64,000 nucleotides of DNA from Flavobacterium sp. KACC 22763 (GCF_028736155.1 NZ_CP117879.1:5332001-5396000), one strand, 5' to 3'; counted from the stretch's first letter, positions 42,383-52,030 are shown. The notes: generated by a model from the letters alone, not told the origin. A program made the numbers and translations.

Positions 42383-44368
42383 ATGAGAATATTCATTTTT
42401 CTATATCTATTAGTTGTTCCAACATTATTGTTTTCGCAAGAAAAGAAAACCGCTTCTAAAAATAATTTAGGTATGAATACGGAATATTCAAGCATAACGG
42501 ATACCGTAAAAAAGAAAAAAGAAAAAATAGCGACGATAGATCAGTATAAAATTGTGACTTTAGAACACGATACTATTTATGCAGATACTTCGCTAACTAT
42601 TAAAAGCGCTTACAGACAGAATCATCTTAGAAAAGATCTTTTCGGACTTCAGGAGTTGTCAAATATTGGTCAACCATTAAATACATTGCAATATAGTTTG
42701 ACTAGTTTTTCTCCTTATCCTGAAATTGGTTTTAACGGAAAACATTCACTTTATATGCAGGCAGATCAGATTAGATATTATTCTGTTGCAACACCTTTTA
42801 CAGAGTTGTTTTTTAATACAACTATAAAAAAAGGACAGAATGTAGATTCTTTTATAACATTAAACGTTTCCAAAAATCTAAATTTCTCTATTGCCTATAA
42901 AGGTTTGAGATCTGAGGGAGATTATAATAATCAATTGGTTAGTGCTGGAAATTTAAGAATTACTACCAGCTATGCTACAACTGACAAAAGATATGCAATA
43001 AATGCACATTTTACGAATCAGGATATAATGAATGAGGAAAATGGCGGTATTACAAATGATGCTGATTTTGAAAGTGATAATAAAGATTATAAAAACAGAC
43101 AAAGATTGCAGGTCTATTTGACTGATGCAGAATCCTTCTTAAAAGGAAGAAGGTTATTTTTTGATCATGCTTTTAGAGTTAACCCAACTGATGGAAGCAA
43201 CAATTTGTATATAACACATCAGTTTAACTATGAATATAAAGATTATGAATATAAACAGCCAACAGTAATCTCTACGATAACAGCAAACGACGGATCGACC
43301 ACACGCATACTGCGATTTGGAGAGTCGTATGTAGCAAATACTATTAATGATCAGACAAAATATGAAAGGCTTTATAATAAAGTTGGAGCAGCTTATGAAA
43401 ATTCGCTTTTAGGTAAATTTATATTTTTTGTAGATGATTACAGATCCAATTATAAGTATAACAGAGTTATTATAGATGCCGCTGGAAATGCAGTTCCTGA
43501 CAATTTGTTTTTGCAGTTTAATAATTTCGGAGCTCAGTATGAATATCAGAAAAATAAGTGGAATGGTCGATTTTTATATTCAAGATCAATTACCAACGAA
43601 TCGCTTTCAGACTTAGATGCTAAGCTGCGATACGATATGAACGAAAAAATCAAATTTGATTTCAGATATCGCAACATCAATAAATTGCCAAACAATAATT
43701 ATAATTTGTACCAAAGTAGTTGGATTTCATACAATTGGTCAAATGATTTTAAAAACGAAAAAATTAATTCGTTAAGTGCAGAGATTACAACTCCTTGGTT
43801 GACAGGACAAGTTCAATATACAGTGCTAAAAGATCATTTGTATTTTACGGATATGGCAACAGATGCAGAAAAAGCTGCAAGCGAGCAGATTGTTAAGCCA
43901 ATGCAGTACGGAAATGCAATTAATTATTTAGAAATAAAAGCAAGCCGAGAGTTTAAATTTGGGCCTTTTGCTCTAGATAATACACTTTTATATCAGAAAG
44001 TAGATCAGTCAGATTTAATTTTAAATGTACCTGATTTTGTAACTAGAAATACATTTTATTATTCAAATCATTTCTTCAAAAAAGCATTGTTTATGCAGAC
44101 AGGGCTTGTGTTTAATTATATGACGAAATATTATGGAGATGATTATAACCCTGTTATTGCAGAATTTTTTGTGCAGCAGGATAAAAAAATCGGTGGTTTT
44201 GCAACATTCGATTTCTTTGTAAATGCCAGAATACGCCAGACTCGTTTTTATTTAAAAGCGGAACATTTTAATGCTTTATTTTCACAAAGCAACTATTATG
44301 CAGCGCCTCATAATCCGTATCGTGATTTTGTGTTACGCTTTGGTCTGGTTTGGAATTTCTTCAAATAA
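42383..44368 (+). CDS. Putative outer-membrane porin
   Basis: A 661-residue protein with a signal peptide (MRIFIFLYLLVVPTLLFSQ), a Lys-rich stretch after it, and a long body of alternating hydrophobic/polar strands rich in Tyr, Phe and Asn. It ends in VWNFFK, near-consistent with a beta-barrel. The opening after the signal (YKIVTLEHDTIYADTSLTIKSAYRQN) is typical of the 'putative porin' family of Bacteroidota. Function is unknown; some members may be involved in uptake or motility-related surface traits. Start: ATG at 42383 immediately before the signal peptide; the longest frame adds 27 Phe/Tyr-rich residues from AT-rich spacer. Confidence 0.85.
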   Translation: MRIFIFLYLLVVPTLLFSQEKKTASKNNLGMNTEYSSITDTVKKKKEKIATIDQYKIVTLEHDTIYADTSLTIKSAYRQNHLRKDLFGLQELSNIGQPLNTLQYSLTSFSPYPEIGFNGKHSLYMQADQIRYYSVATPFTELFFNTTIKKGQNVDSFITLNVSKNLNFSIAYKGLRSEGDYNNQLVSAGNLRITTSYATTDKRYAINAHFTNQDIMNEENGGITNDADFESDNKDYKNRQRLQVYLTDAESFLKGRRLFFDHAFRVNPTDGSNNLYITHQFNYEYKDYEYKQPTVISTITANDGSTTRILRFGESYVANTINDQTKYERLYNKVGAAYENSLLGKFIFFVDDYRSNYKYNRVIIDAAGNAVPDNLFLQFNNFGAQYEYQKNKWNGRFLYSRSITNESLSDLDAKLRYDMNEKIKFDFRYRNINKLPNNNYNLYQSSWISYNWSNDFKNEKINSLSAEITTPWLTGQVQYTVLKDHLYFTDMATDAEKAASEQIVKPMQYGNAINYLEIKASREFKFGPFALDNTLLYQKVDQSDLILNVPDFVTRNTFYYSNHFFKKALFMQTGLVFNYMTKYYGDDYNPVIAEFFVQQDKKIGGFATFDFFVNARIRQTRFYLKAEHFNALFSQSNYYAAPHNPYRDFVLRFGLVWNFFK

Positions 44369-44415
44369 AACTGGCTTGTTTTTTATTTAGAACCACTTAA
44401 TAAACTTAAAGAAAA

Positions 44416-45777
44416 ATGGACTTTTCAAATAACATTTTAGAAACAATTGGTAATACACCATTGGTAAAACTCAACAAAATTGTTGCTGAAATTGATGCGT
44501 TAGTATTGGCAAAAGTCGAAACCTTTAATCCTGGTAATTCTGTAAAAGATAGAATGGCTGTAAAAATGATTGAAGATGCAGAGGCAGATGGCCGACTAAA
44601 ACCTGGGGGAACTATTATTGAAGGAACTTCTGGAAACACAGGAATGGGACTCGCACTTGTGGCAATCGTAAAAGGATACAAATTGATTTGTGTGATCTCA
44701 GACAAACAGTCTAAAGAAAAAATGGATATTCTTCGTGCTGTTGGAGCAAAAGTTGTTGTTTGTCCTACAGATGTTGAACCTACAGATCCACGTTCTTATT
44801 ATTCAGTTTCAAAACGTCTGGCAGAAGAAACACCAAATTCTTGGTATGTAAATCAGTATGATAACATGTCAAATTCTTTGGCACATTATGAGCAAACTGG
44901 ACCAGAAATCTGGAAACAGACTGAGGGAAAAATTACGCATTTTGTTGTAGGAGTAGGAACAGGAGGAACTATTTCTGGAGTTGGAAAATACTTGAAAGAA
45001 CAAAACCCAAATATCAAAATTTGGGGAATTGATACTTATGGTTCAGTTTTTAAAAAATACCATGAAACAGGAATCTTTGACGAAAATGAAATCTACTCGT
45101 ACATAACAGAAGGTATCGGAGAAGATATCTTGCCTAAGAATGTGGATTTTTCTTTAATTGATGGTTTTACAAAAGTAACTGACAAAGATGCTGCAGTTTA
45201 TACTAGAAAGATTGCTCTTGAAGAAGGTATTTTTGTTGGAAACTCTGCAGGAGCTTGTATAAAAGGTTTGTTACAGCTAAAAGAGCATTTTAAGCCAGAT
45301 GATGTTGTTGTGGTATTATTTCACGATTCTGGAAGTCGTTATGTAGGTAAAATGTTCAATGATGATTGGATGCGCGAACGCGGATTCCTAGAAGAAAACG
45401 TAACAAAAGCAGAAGACGTTATAAAAGATCATATCGATAAAGAACTAATTGTGGTGCGCACAGAAGAATTGGTTTCGCACGCAATTGAGCGTATGCGTAA
45501 ATACAAAATTTCGCAGATTCCGGTTGTGGATATCAATGGTTTTGTGGGTTCTGTAGACGAAACAGATTTATTTAGAAGTTATGTTGCTGATAAAAATGTT
45601 GCCGAAAAACCGATTAAAGAGGTGATGGGGAAACCTTTCCCGATTGTAAAATTAGGAACACCAATTGAAGAAGTTTCAAAACTTTTCAGCAAAGAAAACG
45701 ATGCTGTTTTGGTTGATTTAGGAAACGGACACCATCACATTATTACTAAATATGATATTATCGGTTCAATAAAATAA
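44416..45777 (+). CDS. Cystathionine beta-synthase / cysteine synthase with CBS domains
   Basis: A 453-residue PLP enzyme. The catalytic domain (about 1-320) has Lys44 in NPGNSVKDRMA as the PLP lysine, EGTSGNTGMGLA as the substrate loop and GVGTGGTISGVGKYL as the phosphate loop. Two CBS motifs form a C-terminal regulatory module (about 335-453) which in human CBS binds S-adenosylmethionine. No haem-binding N-terminus is present. It makes either cystathionine from serine and homocysteine, or cysteine from O-acetylserine; the CBS domains favour the former. Cytoplasmic, single gene. Confidence 0.92.
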   Translation: MDFSNNILETIGNTPLVKLNKIVAEIDALVLAKVETFNPGNSVKDRMAVKMIEDAEADGRLKPGGTIIEGTSGNTGMGLALVAIVKGYKLICVISDKQSKEKMDILRAVGAKVVVCPTDVEPTDPRSYYSVSKRLAEETPNSWYVNQYDNMSNSLAHYEQTGPEIWKQTEGKITHFVVGVGTGGTISGVGKYLKEQNPNIKIWGIDTYGSVFKKYHETGIFDENEIYSYITEGIGEDILPKNVDFSLIDGFTKVTDKDAAVYTRKIALEEGIFVGNSAGACIKGLLQLKEHFKPDDVVVVLFHDSGSRYVGKMFNDDWMRERGFLEENVTKAEDVIKDHIDKELIVVRTEELVSHAIERMRKYKISQIPVVDINGFVGSVDETDLFRSYVADKNVAEKPIKEVMGKPFPIVKLGTPIEEVSKLFSKENDAVLVDLGNGHHHIITKYDIIGSIK

Positions 45778-45855
45778 ACCTTTACAAATAATAATAATCC
45801 ATAAGCCTAATTGTTTTACGATAAGGTTTATGGATTTGTCTTTTAAAATTATAAA

Positions 45856-46338
45856 ATGAATTTTACAGCCATTGATTTTGAAACTGCGACAGGGTATCAT
45901 CCATGTTCGGTGGGAATTGTTACTGTCGAAAACGGAATTATCGTAGACGAATATGTTTCTTTAATTAAGCCACCAAATAATGAGTACAATCCGTTTACGA
46001 TTCGTGTTCACGGAATTTATCCAAGAGATACTGTCAATGCAAAATCGTTCTTTCAGATATATCCTGAGATTGAAAAGAGGCTAAAAAATAGAGTTGTTGT
46101 AGCGCACAATGAAAGCTTTGACCGTAATGTTTTAATGAAAAGTATGTTGTTTCATGGCTTAAATTATGATGATTTGAATATCGCCACAAAATGGGAATGT
46201 ACAGTAAAGATTTATAAAGCAAAAGGTATAAAACCAACTAAATTAAGTGATTGCTGTCGCGAAATGGATATTCAGCTCAATCACCATGAAGCATTGTCAG
46301 ATGCAAGAGCTTGCGCTAAATTATATATGCTTCGCTAA
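45856..46338 (+). CDS. DEDDh-type 3'-5' exonuclease
   Basis: A 160-residue exonuclease of the DnaQ-like DEDDh superfamily. ExoI motif AIDFET (Asp7, Glu9), ExoII VVAHNESFDRNVL (about 79-91) and ExoIII HHEALSDARACA give the five metal/proton ligands. It is a stand-alone domain without polymerase or UvrC-like parts, so it may trim DNA or RNA in repair or turnover. The genes on each side are not functionally related by sequence. Confidence 0.9.
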   Translation: MNFTAIDFETATGYHPCSVGIVTVENGIIVDEYVSLIKPPNNEYNPFTIRVHGIYPRDTVNAKSFFQIYPEIEKRLKNRVVVAHNESFDRNVLMKSMLFHGLNYDDLNIATKWECTVKIYKAKGIKPTKLSDCCREMDIQLNHHEALSDARACAKLYMLR

Positions 46339-46416
46339 AATAATTTTAATAATTTGTAAGAATAATATTAAATTTATTTACTTTTAGATTTTGTAATTAT
46401 ACTATTAAAATCTAAA

Positions 46417-47688
46417 ATGAAAGAAGACTTCCTTCATTATCTCTGGAAATTCAAGAAGTTTGATAGCTTGAATTTAAAATCTGTTCAAAACGAACCAATT
46501 ACCATTATCAAAACTGGCGATTATTTAGAACTTGCTGGTCCTGATTTTTTTAACGCCCATATTGAAATTGGAAACCAAAAATGGGCTGGTAATGTAGAGA
46601 TTCATTTAAAATCCTCAGACTGGTATTTGCACAATCATGAAAAGGATGCTGCTTATAAAAATGTGATTCTTCACGTCGTTTGGGAAAATGATACGGCCAT
46701 TTTTAGAGAAAACAATACAGAAATATCTGTTCTGGTGCTTAAAGATTATGTCTCTAAAGAAACTATTGACAATTATAATGCATTAGTTTCTCCAAAAACA
46801 TGGATTTCTTGCGAAAGACAATTAAAGGAAATTGACAAGTTTATATTTAAGAACTGGCAAGAAAGACTGTTTTTTGAGCGTTTAGAGCGAAAATCCAAGT
46901 TTATTTATCAATTATTGGAAGAAACCAATCAAGACTGGGAAGCGGTCTTATTTTGCCTTCTAGCGAAGAATTTTGGCTTAAATACCAATGGAAATTCCTT
47001 TTTGCAGATATCGAAGGCAATTCCATTTTCAGTGATTAGAAAAGAAAGTTTTGAAGTCGAAAATTTAGAGGCATTACTTTTTGGAACTTCAGGTTTGTTA
47101 GAAACAGAGAAAGAGGATGTTTATTATAAAGATTTGAAGTTTCGCTACTTCTATTTATTGCATAAATATCAAATAGAAAAAACTTATGTAGATCCTCTTC
47201 AATTTTTTAAACTTCGTCCAGATAATTTCCCTACAATCAGACTTTCTCAATTAGCATCTTTATATCATAAACATCAAAACCTATTTTCAAAAATAATTGA
47301 TTTAAAATCTGTTAACGAAGTATACCGTTTGCTGGATATTTCAGCAAGTTTGTATTGGCAAAATCACTATCAATTTGACAAAGAAAGTCCGAAGAAATCT
47401 AAAATACTTTCTAAATCATTCATAGATTTAGTGATTATCAATACTATAATTCCGCTTCAATTTGCTTATTCTAATATTAGAGGTGAATCAATAGCTGAAG
47501 ATTTAATTGATTTTATAAATGAAGTTGCTTCTGAGAAAAATACCATCATTGATAAGTTTAATTCATTCGGAATAAAGTCTCAATCCGCATTTGAAAGTCA
47601 GTCATTGCTAGAGCTCAAAAATGAATATTGCGAACGTAAAGCATGTTTACAATGTGCTCTTGGTTTGGAATTGCTTAAAAATAATTAG
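46417..47688 (+). CDS. DUF2851 family protein
   Basis: A 423-residue cytoplasmic protein of DUF2851, conserved in Bacteroidota. The N-terminal part has the family signature LELAGPDFFNAHIEIGNQKW then AGNVEIHLKSSDW. The GPDF...EIHLK spacing is reminiscent of nuclease folds, but I cannot assign catalytic residues, and it is not the canonical PD-(D/E)XK pattern. The C-terminus holds four cysteines close together (CERKACLQCALG), a possible metal site. No role can be deduced from context. Confidence 0.88.
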   Translation: MKEDFLHYLWKFKKFDSLNLKSVQNEPITIIKTGDYLELAGPDFFNAHIEIGNQKWAGNVEIHLKSSDWYLHNHEKDAAYKNVILHVVWENDTAIFRENNTEISVLVLKDYVSKETIDNYNALVSPKTWISCERQLKEIDKFIFKNWQERLFFERLERKSKFIYQLLEETNQDWEAVLFCLLAKNFGLNTNGNSFLQISKAIPFSVIRKESFEVENLEALLFGTSGLLETEKEDVYYKDLKFRYFYLLHKYQIEKTYVDPLQFFKLRPDNFPTIRLSQLASLYHKHQNLFSKIIDLKSVNEVYRLLDISASLYWQNHYQFDKESPKKSKILSKSFIDLVIINTIIPLQFAYSNIRGESIAEDLIDFINEVASEKNTIIDKFNSFGIKSQSAFESQSLLELKNEYCERKACLQCALGLELLKNN

Positions 47689-47761
47689 ATAATTTGTACT
47701 TTTGTAATCCTGAGCAGTCAGGAATCTAAAAACTCTCAAGTCTTAAATCTAAAATATAGGG

Positions 47762-47989
47762 ATGTCAGCAATTTTAAAACTTAAGTTCTTTTTTGAAAAA
47801 TATGGTTTCCATGTTTCTTCAAGACTAGCAGATAAACTCGGAATGCGCGTAACAAGCGTTCGATTGTTTTTTATCTATATTTCTTTTGTTACAGCAGGTC
47901 TAGGATTTGGGATGTATTTAACCCTTGCTTTCTGGATTAGATTGAAAGATCTGATTCGTTCAAAAAGAACATCAGTATTTGATTTATAA
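47762..47989 (+). CDS. PspC-domain membrane protein
   Basis: A 75-residue protein of the PspC family. A short N-terminal part (KYGFHVSSRLADKLGMRVTSVRLFFI) leads into one transmembrane helix (about 38-62, FIYISFVTAGLGFGMYLTLAFW) and a basic tail. PspC proteins belong to phage-shock type membrane stress systems, but this is a stand-alone copy without pspA nearby. It is slightly longer than some members and complete. It ends at a bidirectional terminator. Confidence 0.88.
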   Translation: MSAILKLKFFFEKYGFHVSSRLADKLGMRVTSVRLFFIYISFVTAGLGFGMYLTLAFWIRLKDLIRSKRTSVFDL

Positions 47990-48026
47990 AAAAAGCTCCA
48001 AATTTTAATTTGGAGCTTTTTTTATG
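47990..48026. terminator. Bidirectional terminator
   Basis: AAAAGCTCCAAATT (47991-48004) pairs with AATTTGGAGCTTTT (48007-48020), with A and T tails. It lies between the convergent PspC and permease genes. Confidence 0.92.
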
Positions 48027-48040
48027 ACTAGAATTGAAAA

Positions 48041-49513
48041 TTATTCAACATCCGCATCTGTATTATTAAGTCTAGATCTTTTCTTGCTATATCCAAAGTA
48101 TACAATGATACCAAGAATAAGCCATCCGAAAGATAATAACTGTGCATCTTTACTTAAATTAAAAATTAAATAAGAATTGATTGCAATTCCTAATACCGCT
48201 ATAACTGGTAAAGCAGGAACTTTAAATGTTCTGGTTAATCCTGGTTGTTTTACTCTTAAAATCCAAACAGCGATACAAACCATTGTAAAGGCAAACAAAG
48301 TACCGAAACTTGTCATGTCAGCCAATTTGTTGATTGGTGTAAAAGCAGCAACAGTTGCGATAATAATTCCAAGAATCATTAAGTTTGTTTTTGGAGTTCC
48401 AGAAATTGGGTTTACTTTAGAGAAAACAGAAGGAATTAAACCATCTTTAGACATTCCAAGGAAAATTCGAGATTGTCCCATAATCATTACCATTAATACA
48501 GAAACTAGACCAATTGTAGCAGCAACTGTAATAATGAAACCAGCCCATCCTTGTCCAGCAATATCAAATGCATAAGCAACAGGAGCTTTAATAGCTTCAG
48601 GGTATTTTCCTAGTGGGTTAAAATCTTGGTAGTTCATCATTCCTGTTAATACTAAAGAAACAAGAATATATAGAGTAGTACAAATTAATAAAGAAGCGAT
48701 AATTGCAAACGGAACGTCTTTTTTAGGATTAATAGCTTCTCCAGCTTGTGTAGAAACGGCATCAAAACCAACATAAGCAAAGAAAATAGCTGCGGCTCCA
48801 GAGATAATACCTCCAATTCCGTAAGCATTGTGAGTAGTTTCTTTCTCAATAATCTGAGTTGCTTCAGGAATAAACGGACTCCAGTTTGCTGTATTAATAA
48901 AGAAAAGACCAGCAATAATTACAAAGATTACAGCAGATACTTTAAGAATAACAATTGCGTTATTTGCTTTAGCAGCGCTTTTTGTTCCTTTGATAAGCAA
49001 TGAAATAACTAAAAGAACGATCAAGAAAGCAGGAAGATTCATAGAGAAACCTTCTCCAGTATAACTTGCAGGATCTGTTGTAAGCCAATCAGGAAGTTTT
49101 ATATGAAATAATTTCAATAGTTTGTTGAAGTAACCGGACCACGAAACTGCTACAGTCATAGATCCCATTGCATATTCGAGAATTAATCCCCATCCAATAA
49201 TCCAGGCAAAAACTTCTCCAATTGTACCGTAAGCGTATGCATAAGCAGACCCTTCAACAGGTAAAATAGAAGCAAATTCAGAATAGCAAAGAGCCGCAAA
49301 AACACAAGCAATACCTGCGATGATAAACGAAATTGCTAATGCTGGACCTGCATGATAATAAGCCCCAGTACCTGTAAGTACAAAAATTCCACCGCCGATA
49401 ATGGCACCAACACCAATCGCAGTAAGACTCCATTTACCTAGGACTCTCTTTAAATCACTCTTTTTCATATCGGCCTCAAAGGCTGATATAGGTTTAACTC
49501 TCCAAATTGACAT
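48041..49513 (-). CDS. Amino acid permease (APC superfamily)
   Basis: A 490-residue inner-membrane transporter with about 12 transmembrane helices. The family motif GVGAIIGGGIFVLTGTGAYY occurs in helix 1 (about residues 36-55), and the phrase SFIIAGIACVFAALCYSEFAS in helix 2. It resembles cationic amino acid/polyamine transporters (CAT type). The exact substrate cannot be told. It has a perfect -7 element (49546-49553) and no partner genes. Confidence 0.93.
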   Translation of the reverse strand: MSIWRVKPISAFEADMKKSDLKRVLGKWSLTAIGVGAIIGGGIFVLTGTGAYYHAGPALAISFIIAGIACVFAALCYSEFASILPVEGSAYAYAYGTIGEVFAWIIGWGLILEYAMGSMTVAVSWSGYFNKLLKLFHIKLPDWLTTDPASYTGEGFSMNLPAFLIVLLVISLLIKGTKSAAKANNAIVILKVSAVIFVIIAGLFFINTANWSPFIPEATQIIEKETTHNAYGIGGIISGAAAIFFAYVGFDAVSTQAGEAINPKKDVPFAIIASLLICTTLYILVSLVLTGMMNYQDFNPLGKYPEAIKAPVAYAFDIAGQGWAGFIITVAATIGLVSVLMVMIMGQSRIFLGMSKDGLIPSVFSKVNPISGTPKTNLMILGIIIATVAAFTPINKLADMTSFGTLFAFTMVCIAVWILRVKQPGLTRTFKVPALPVIAVLGIAINSYLIFNLSKDAQLLSFGWLILGIIVYFGYSKKRSRLNNTDADVE

Positions 49514-49545
49514 ATAATTTTATTGGTTTATTTGTTATTAAGTGC

Positions 49546-49553
49546 CAAATGTA
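49546..49553 (-). promoter_or_regulatory. -7 promoter element of the permease gene
   Basis: TACATTTG on the minus strand fits TAnnTTTG; the start codon is 32 bases downstream. The -33 candidate ATTG lies 23 bp upstream, near the upper limit. Confidence 0.55.
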
Positions 49554-49776
49554 TTGTTTTTTGTAAAAAATAAAAACAATTATCATGTTTTAAGTTATAA
49601 AATCTTTGATTTTTTTACAGTACTCGTAAGAAAGATTCTCTAAGTATTGACATTCATTAAATTAATTGGCATTTTATAAGAGATTCGATAATTTTTTAAA
49701 AGTTACTTTTCTTACTAATTTTCTTAATAAATTTGAAAGATTTTTCTTAATTTGTTTTTCAGAAGTAATTTTAATC

Positions 49777-50664
49777 ATGAATTTTAAGTCTTTTAATAAG
49801 TATTTCTATTTTACAAAACAGCAGCGAATAGGCATTTTTATGCTTTTCATCATAATGATAGGGTTACAGTTGTTTTATTTTTTATCTGATTTTAATATTT
49901 CAGAAGCTAAAAGCTCTGAAAAAGAAGAGTGGCTTGCGCTTCAGTCAGAAATTGATCAAGAGAAATTGGCCAATAAAAACGCAAAGCCAATTAATTATCC
50001 TTTCAATCCTAATTTTATTTCTGATTATAAAGGATATAAATTAGGAATGTCGGTTGAAGAAATTGATCGTTTAGTGGCATTTAGAAAAGAGAATAAATAT
50101 GTGAACTCAGCAGAGGAATTTCAAAAAGTTACGGGAGTTTCAGATTCTCTATTAAATGTAATTTCTCCTTTATTTAAATTTCCAGATTGGAAACAGAATA
50201 AAAATAATTATAGCATTGAGAAAAAAGATTTTAGTATAAAAAGTTTTCCAAAAAAAGAAAGGATTGAAATATTAGATATCAATCAAGCTACTAAAGAAGA
50301 TTTAATGAAAATCTACGGAATAGGAGAAGGACTTTCAGCTAGAATATTAAACCAGAAAGAAATCTTAGGCTCTTTTGTGTCAATGGAGCAAATGAAAGAT
50401 ATTTGGGGGCTTTCTCCAGAAGTTATAAATGAATTGAATAGCCATTTTAAGGTTGTGATTCCTTCAACATTGAAGAAAATAAATGTAAACGAGGCGTCAT
50501 TAAAAGAATTATCTCAATTTCCGTACTTTAAGTATGGACTCGCAAAACAAATTGTAACGTACAGAAGTATGAACGGAAATTTTAATAATATTGAGGATTT
50601 AGCAAAAATTAAAGATTTTCCTGTTGAAAAAGCAAAAATAATTAGTTTATATTTGGAGTTCTAA
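49777..50664 (+). CDS. Helix-hairpin-helix (ComEA-like) membrane-anchored protein
   Basis: A 295-residue protein with one N-terminal membrane helix (about residues 18-38) and three helix-hairpin-helix units: about 98-140 (YKLGMSVEEIDRLVAF), about 166-215 (LDINQATKEDLMKIYGIGEG) and about 235-290 (INVNEASLKELSQFP). Such ComEA-like proteins bind DNA non-specifically, some in natural transformation. Here the function is not proven and no com genes are adjacent. Start: ATG at 49777 in front of a sensible membrane-protein N-terminus; the longest frame adds 37 residues. The acyl-CoA dehydrogenase starts 13 bp downstream. Confidence 0.85.
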   Translation: MNFKSFNKYFYFTKQQRIGIFMLFIIMIGLQLFYFLSDFNISEAKSSEKEEWLALQSEIDQEKLANKNAKPINYPFNPNFISDYKGYKLGMSVEEIDRLVAFRKENKYVNSAEEFQKVTGVSDSLLNVISPLFKFPDWKQNKNNYSIEKKDFSIKSFPKKERIEILDINQATKEDLMKIYGIGEGLSARILNQKEILGSFVSMEQMKDIWGLSPEVINELNSHFKVVIPSTLKKINVNEASLKELSQFPYFKYGLAKQIVTYRSMNGNFNNIEDLAKIKDFPVEKAKIISLYLEF

Positions 50665-50677
50665 AAGAAACTAACTC

Positions 50678-51820
50678 ATGAACTTTGATTACAACGAAAC
50701 ACAATTAATGATTGCGCAGTCTATAAAAGACTTTGCAGAAAAAAATATTAGACCTTATATAATGGAGTGGGATGAGGCTCAAATTTTCCCAATACAATTA
50801 TTTAAGCAACTTGGCGAAATGGGCTTCATGGGAGTTTTGGTTCCAGAAGAATACGGAGGGTCAGGTTTAGGTTATCATGAGTATATTACGGTAATTGAGG
50901 AAATCTCAAAAGTAGATCCTTCAATTGGATTGTCAGTCGCAGCACACAATTCTTTATGTACAAATCATATCTTGACTTTTGGAAATGAAGAGCAAAAGAA
51001 AAAATGGCTGCCAAAATTAGCTACAGCAGAATATATAGGTGCATGGGGATTAACAGAGCATAATACAGGTTCTGATGCTGGCGGAATGAATACAACTGCA
51101 GTAAAGGATGGTGACCATTGGATTGTAAATGGCGCGAAAAACTTTATTACGCACGGTATATCTGGAGATGTTGCCGTTGTGATTGTTCGTACAGGAGAAA
51201 AAGGCGATTCTAAAGGAATGACGGCTTTTGTGTTTGAAAAAGGCATGAAAGGTTTTTCATCTGGTAAAAAAGAAAATAAATTAGGAATGAGGGCAAGCGA
51301 AACAGCCGAATTGGTTTTTGATGGCTGTCGTGTTCCTGATGCAAATAGATTAGGAGAAGTTGGTGAAGGTTTTGTTCAGGCTATGAAAATTCTTGACGGA
51401 GGAAGAATCTCTATCGGAGCTCTATCTTTAGGAATTGCAAAAGGAGCTTATGAAGCGGCATTGAAGTATTCAAAAGAAAGACATCAGTTTGGTCAGCCTA
51501 TTAGTAATTTCCAAGGCATCTCTTTTAAGTTGGCTGATATGGCAACAGAAATCGAAGCTTCAGAATTGTTACTTCATAAAGCTGCATTCTTAAAACAACA
51601 GCATAAGCCTGTAACAACATCAGGCGCAATGGCAAAAATGTATGCCTCTGAGGCATGCGTGAAAATTGCAAATGATGCGGTTCAAATTCACGGTGGTTAT
51701 GGTTATACCAAAGACTTTCCGGTAGAAAAATTCTATAGAGATTCTAAATTGTGTACTATAGGAGAAGGAACAACCGAAATTCAAAAACTTGTTATTTCTA
51801 GAAATTTGCTTAAAGAATAA
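50678..51820 (+). CDS. Acyl-CoA dehydrogenase
   Basis: A 380-residue FAD-dependent acyl-CoA dehydrogenase, oxidising acyl-CoA to enoyl-CoA in fatty acid or branched-chain amino acid breakdown. Conserved signatures are AWGLTEHNTGSDAGGM (FAD/substrate), QIHGGYGYTKDFPVEKFYRD and the end IGEGTTEIQKLVISR, with Glu363 the likely catalytic base. Substrate length is not clear; it most resembles short-chain enzymes. It forms a unit with the HhH gene 13 bp upstream. Its last codons AAA GAA TAA are part of a perfect heptamer array that continues for about 95 bp after the stop. Confidence 0.95.
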   Translation: MNFDYNETQLMIAQSIKDFAEKNIRPYIMEWDEAQIFPIQLFKQLGEMGFMGVLVPEEYGGSGLGYHEYITVIEEISKVDPSIGLSVAAHNSLCTNHILTFGNEEQKKKWLPKLATAEYIGAWGLTEHNTGSDAGGMNTTAVKDGDHWIVNGAKNFITHGISGDVAVVIVRTGEKGDSKGMTAFVFEKGMKGFSSGKKENKLGMRASETAELVFDGCRVPDANRLGEVGEGFVQAMKILDGGRISIGALSLGIAKGAYEAALKYSKERHQFGQPISNFQGISFKLADMATEIEASELLLHKAAFLKQQHKPVTTSGAMAKMYASEACVKIANDAVQIHGGYGYTKDFPVEKFYRDSKLCTIGEGTTEIQKLVISRNLLKE

Positions 51821-51915
51821 AGAATAAAGAATAAAGAATAAAGAATAAAGAATAAAGAATAAAGAATAAAGAATAAAGAATAAAGAATAAAGAATAAAGA
51901 ATAAAGAATAAAGAA
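51811..51915. repeat. Perfect 15-copy TAAAGAA heptamer array
   Basis: Fifteen uninterrupted copies of the 7-mer TAAAGAA (105 bp). The first copy lies inside the acyl-CoA dehydrogenase gene and includes its Lys-Glu codons; the second begins with its TAA stop. Repeat-unit purity suggests recent expansion by slippage. A variable copy number between strains is expected. It does not change the protein, since the stop is inside the second unit. Confidence 0.97.
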
Positions 51916-52003
51916 TATAGGGTCTATTCTCTATGTTCTATGCTCTTTTCTCTTTTTGAAAAAATAATTCATAATTTATAACTCATAATTCATAATTAAT
52001 ATA

Positions 52004-52011
52004 TACATTTG
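52004..52011 (+). promoter_or_regulatory. -7 promoter element of rpsU
   Basis: TACATTTG matches the consensus and is identical to the tRNA/tuf promoter -7 box at 53599. There is no clear -33 TTTG in the preceding AT-rich quasi-repeats (CATAATT words). The start codon is 29 bases downstream. Confidence 0.6.
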
Positions 52012-52024
52012 CAGCCTTAACGAG

Positions 52025-52030
52025 AGGAGG
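52025..52030 (+). promoter_or_regulatory. Strong Shine-Dalgarno sequence of rpsU
   Basis: AGGAGG, in the context GAGGAGGTG, lies 10 nt before the rpsU ATG and is complementary to the 16S rRNA 3' end (8-9 bases). Other genes checked here (tuf, secE, rplA, rplL, rpoB, hemL) have none. In Bacteroidota the ribosome hides its anti-SD with bS21 and neighbours, so a strong SD on rpsU itself fits autoregulation. Confidence 0.85.

Noticed and set aside
46417..47688. DUF2851 as a PD-(D/E)XK nuclease
   Set aside because: The GPDF...EIHLK pattern is suggestive, but spacing does not match the canonical motif, so no nuclease function is claimed.
51811..51915. Tandem repeat as possible CRISPR array
   Set aside because: The units are 7 bp with no spacers and there are no cas genes nearby; it is a microsatellite.
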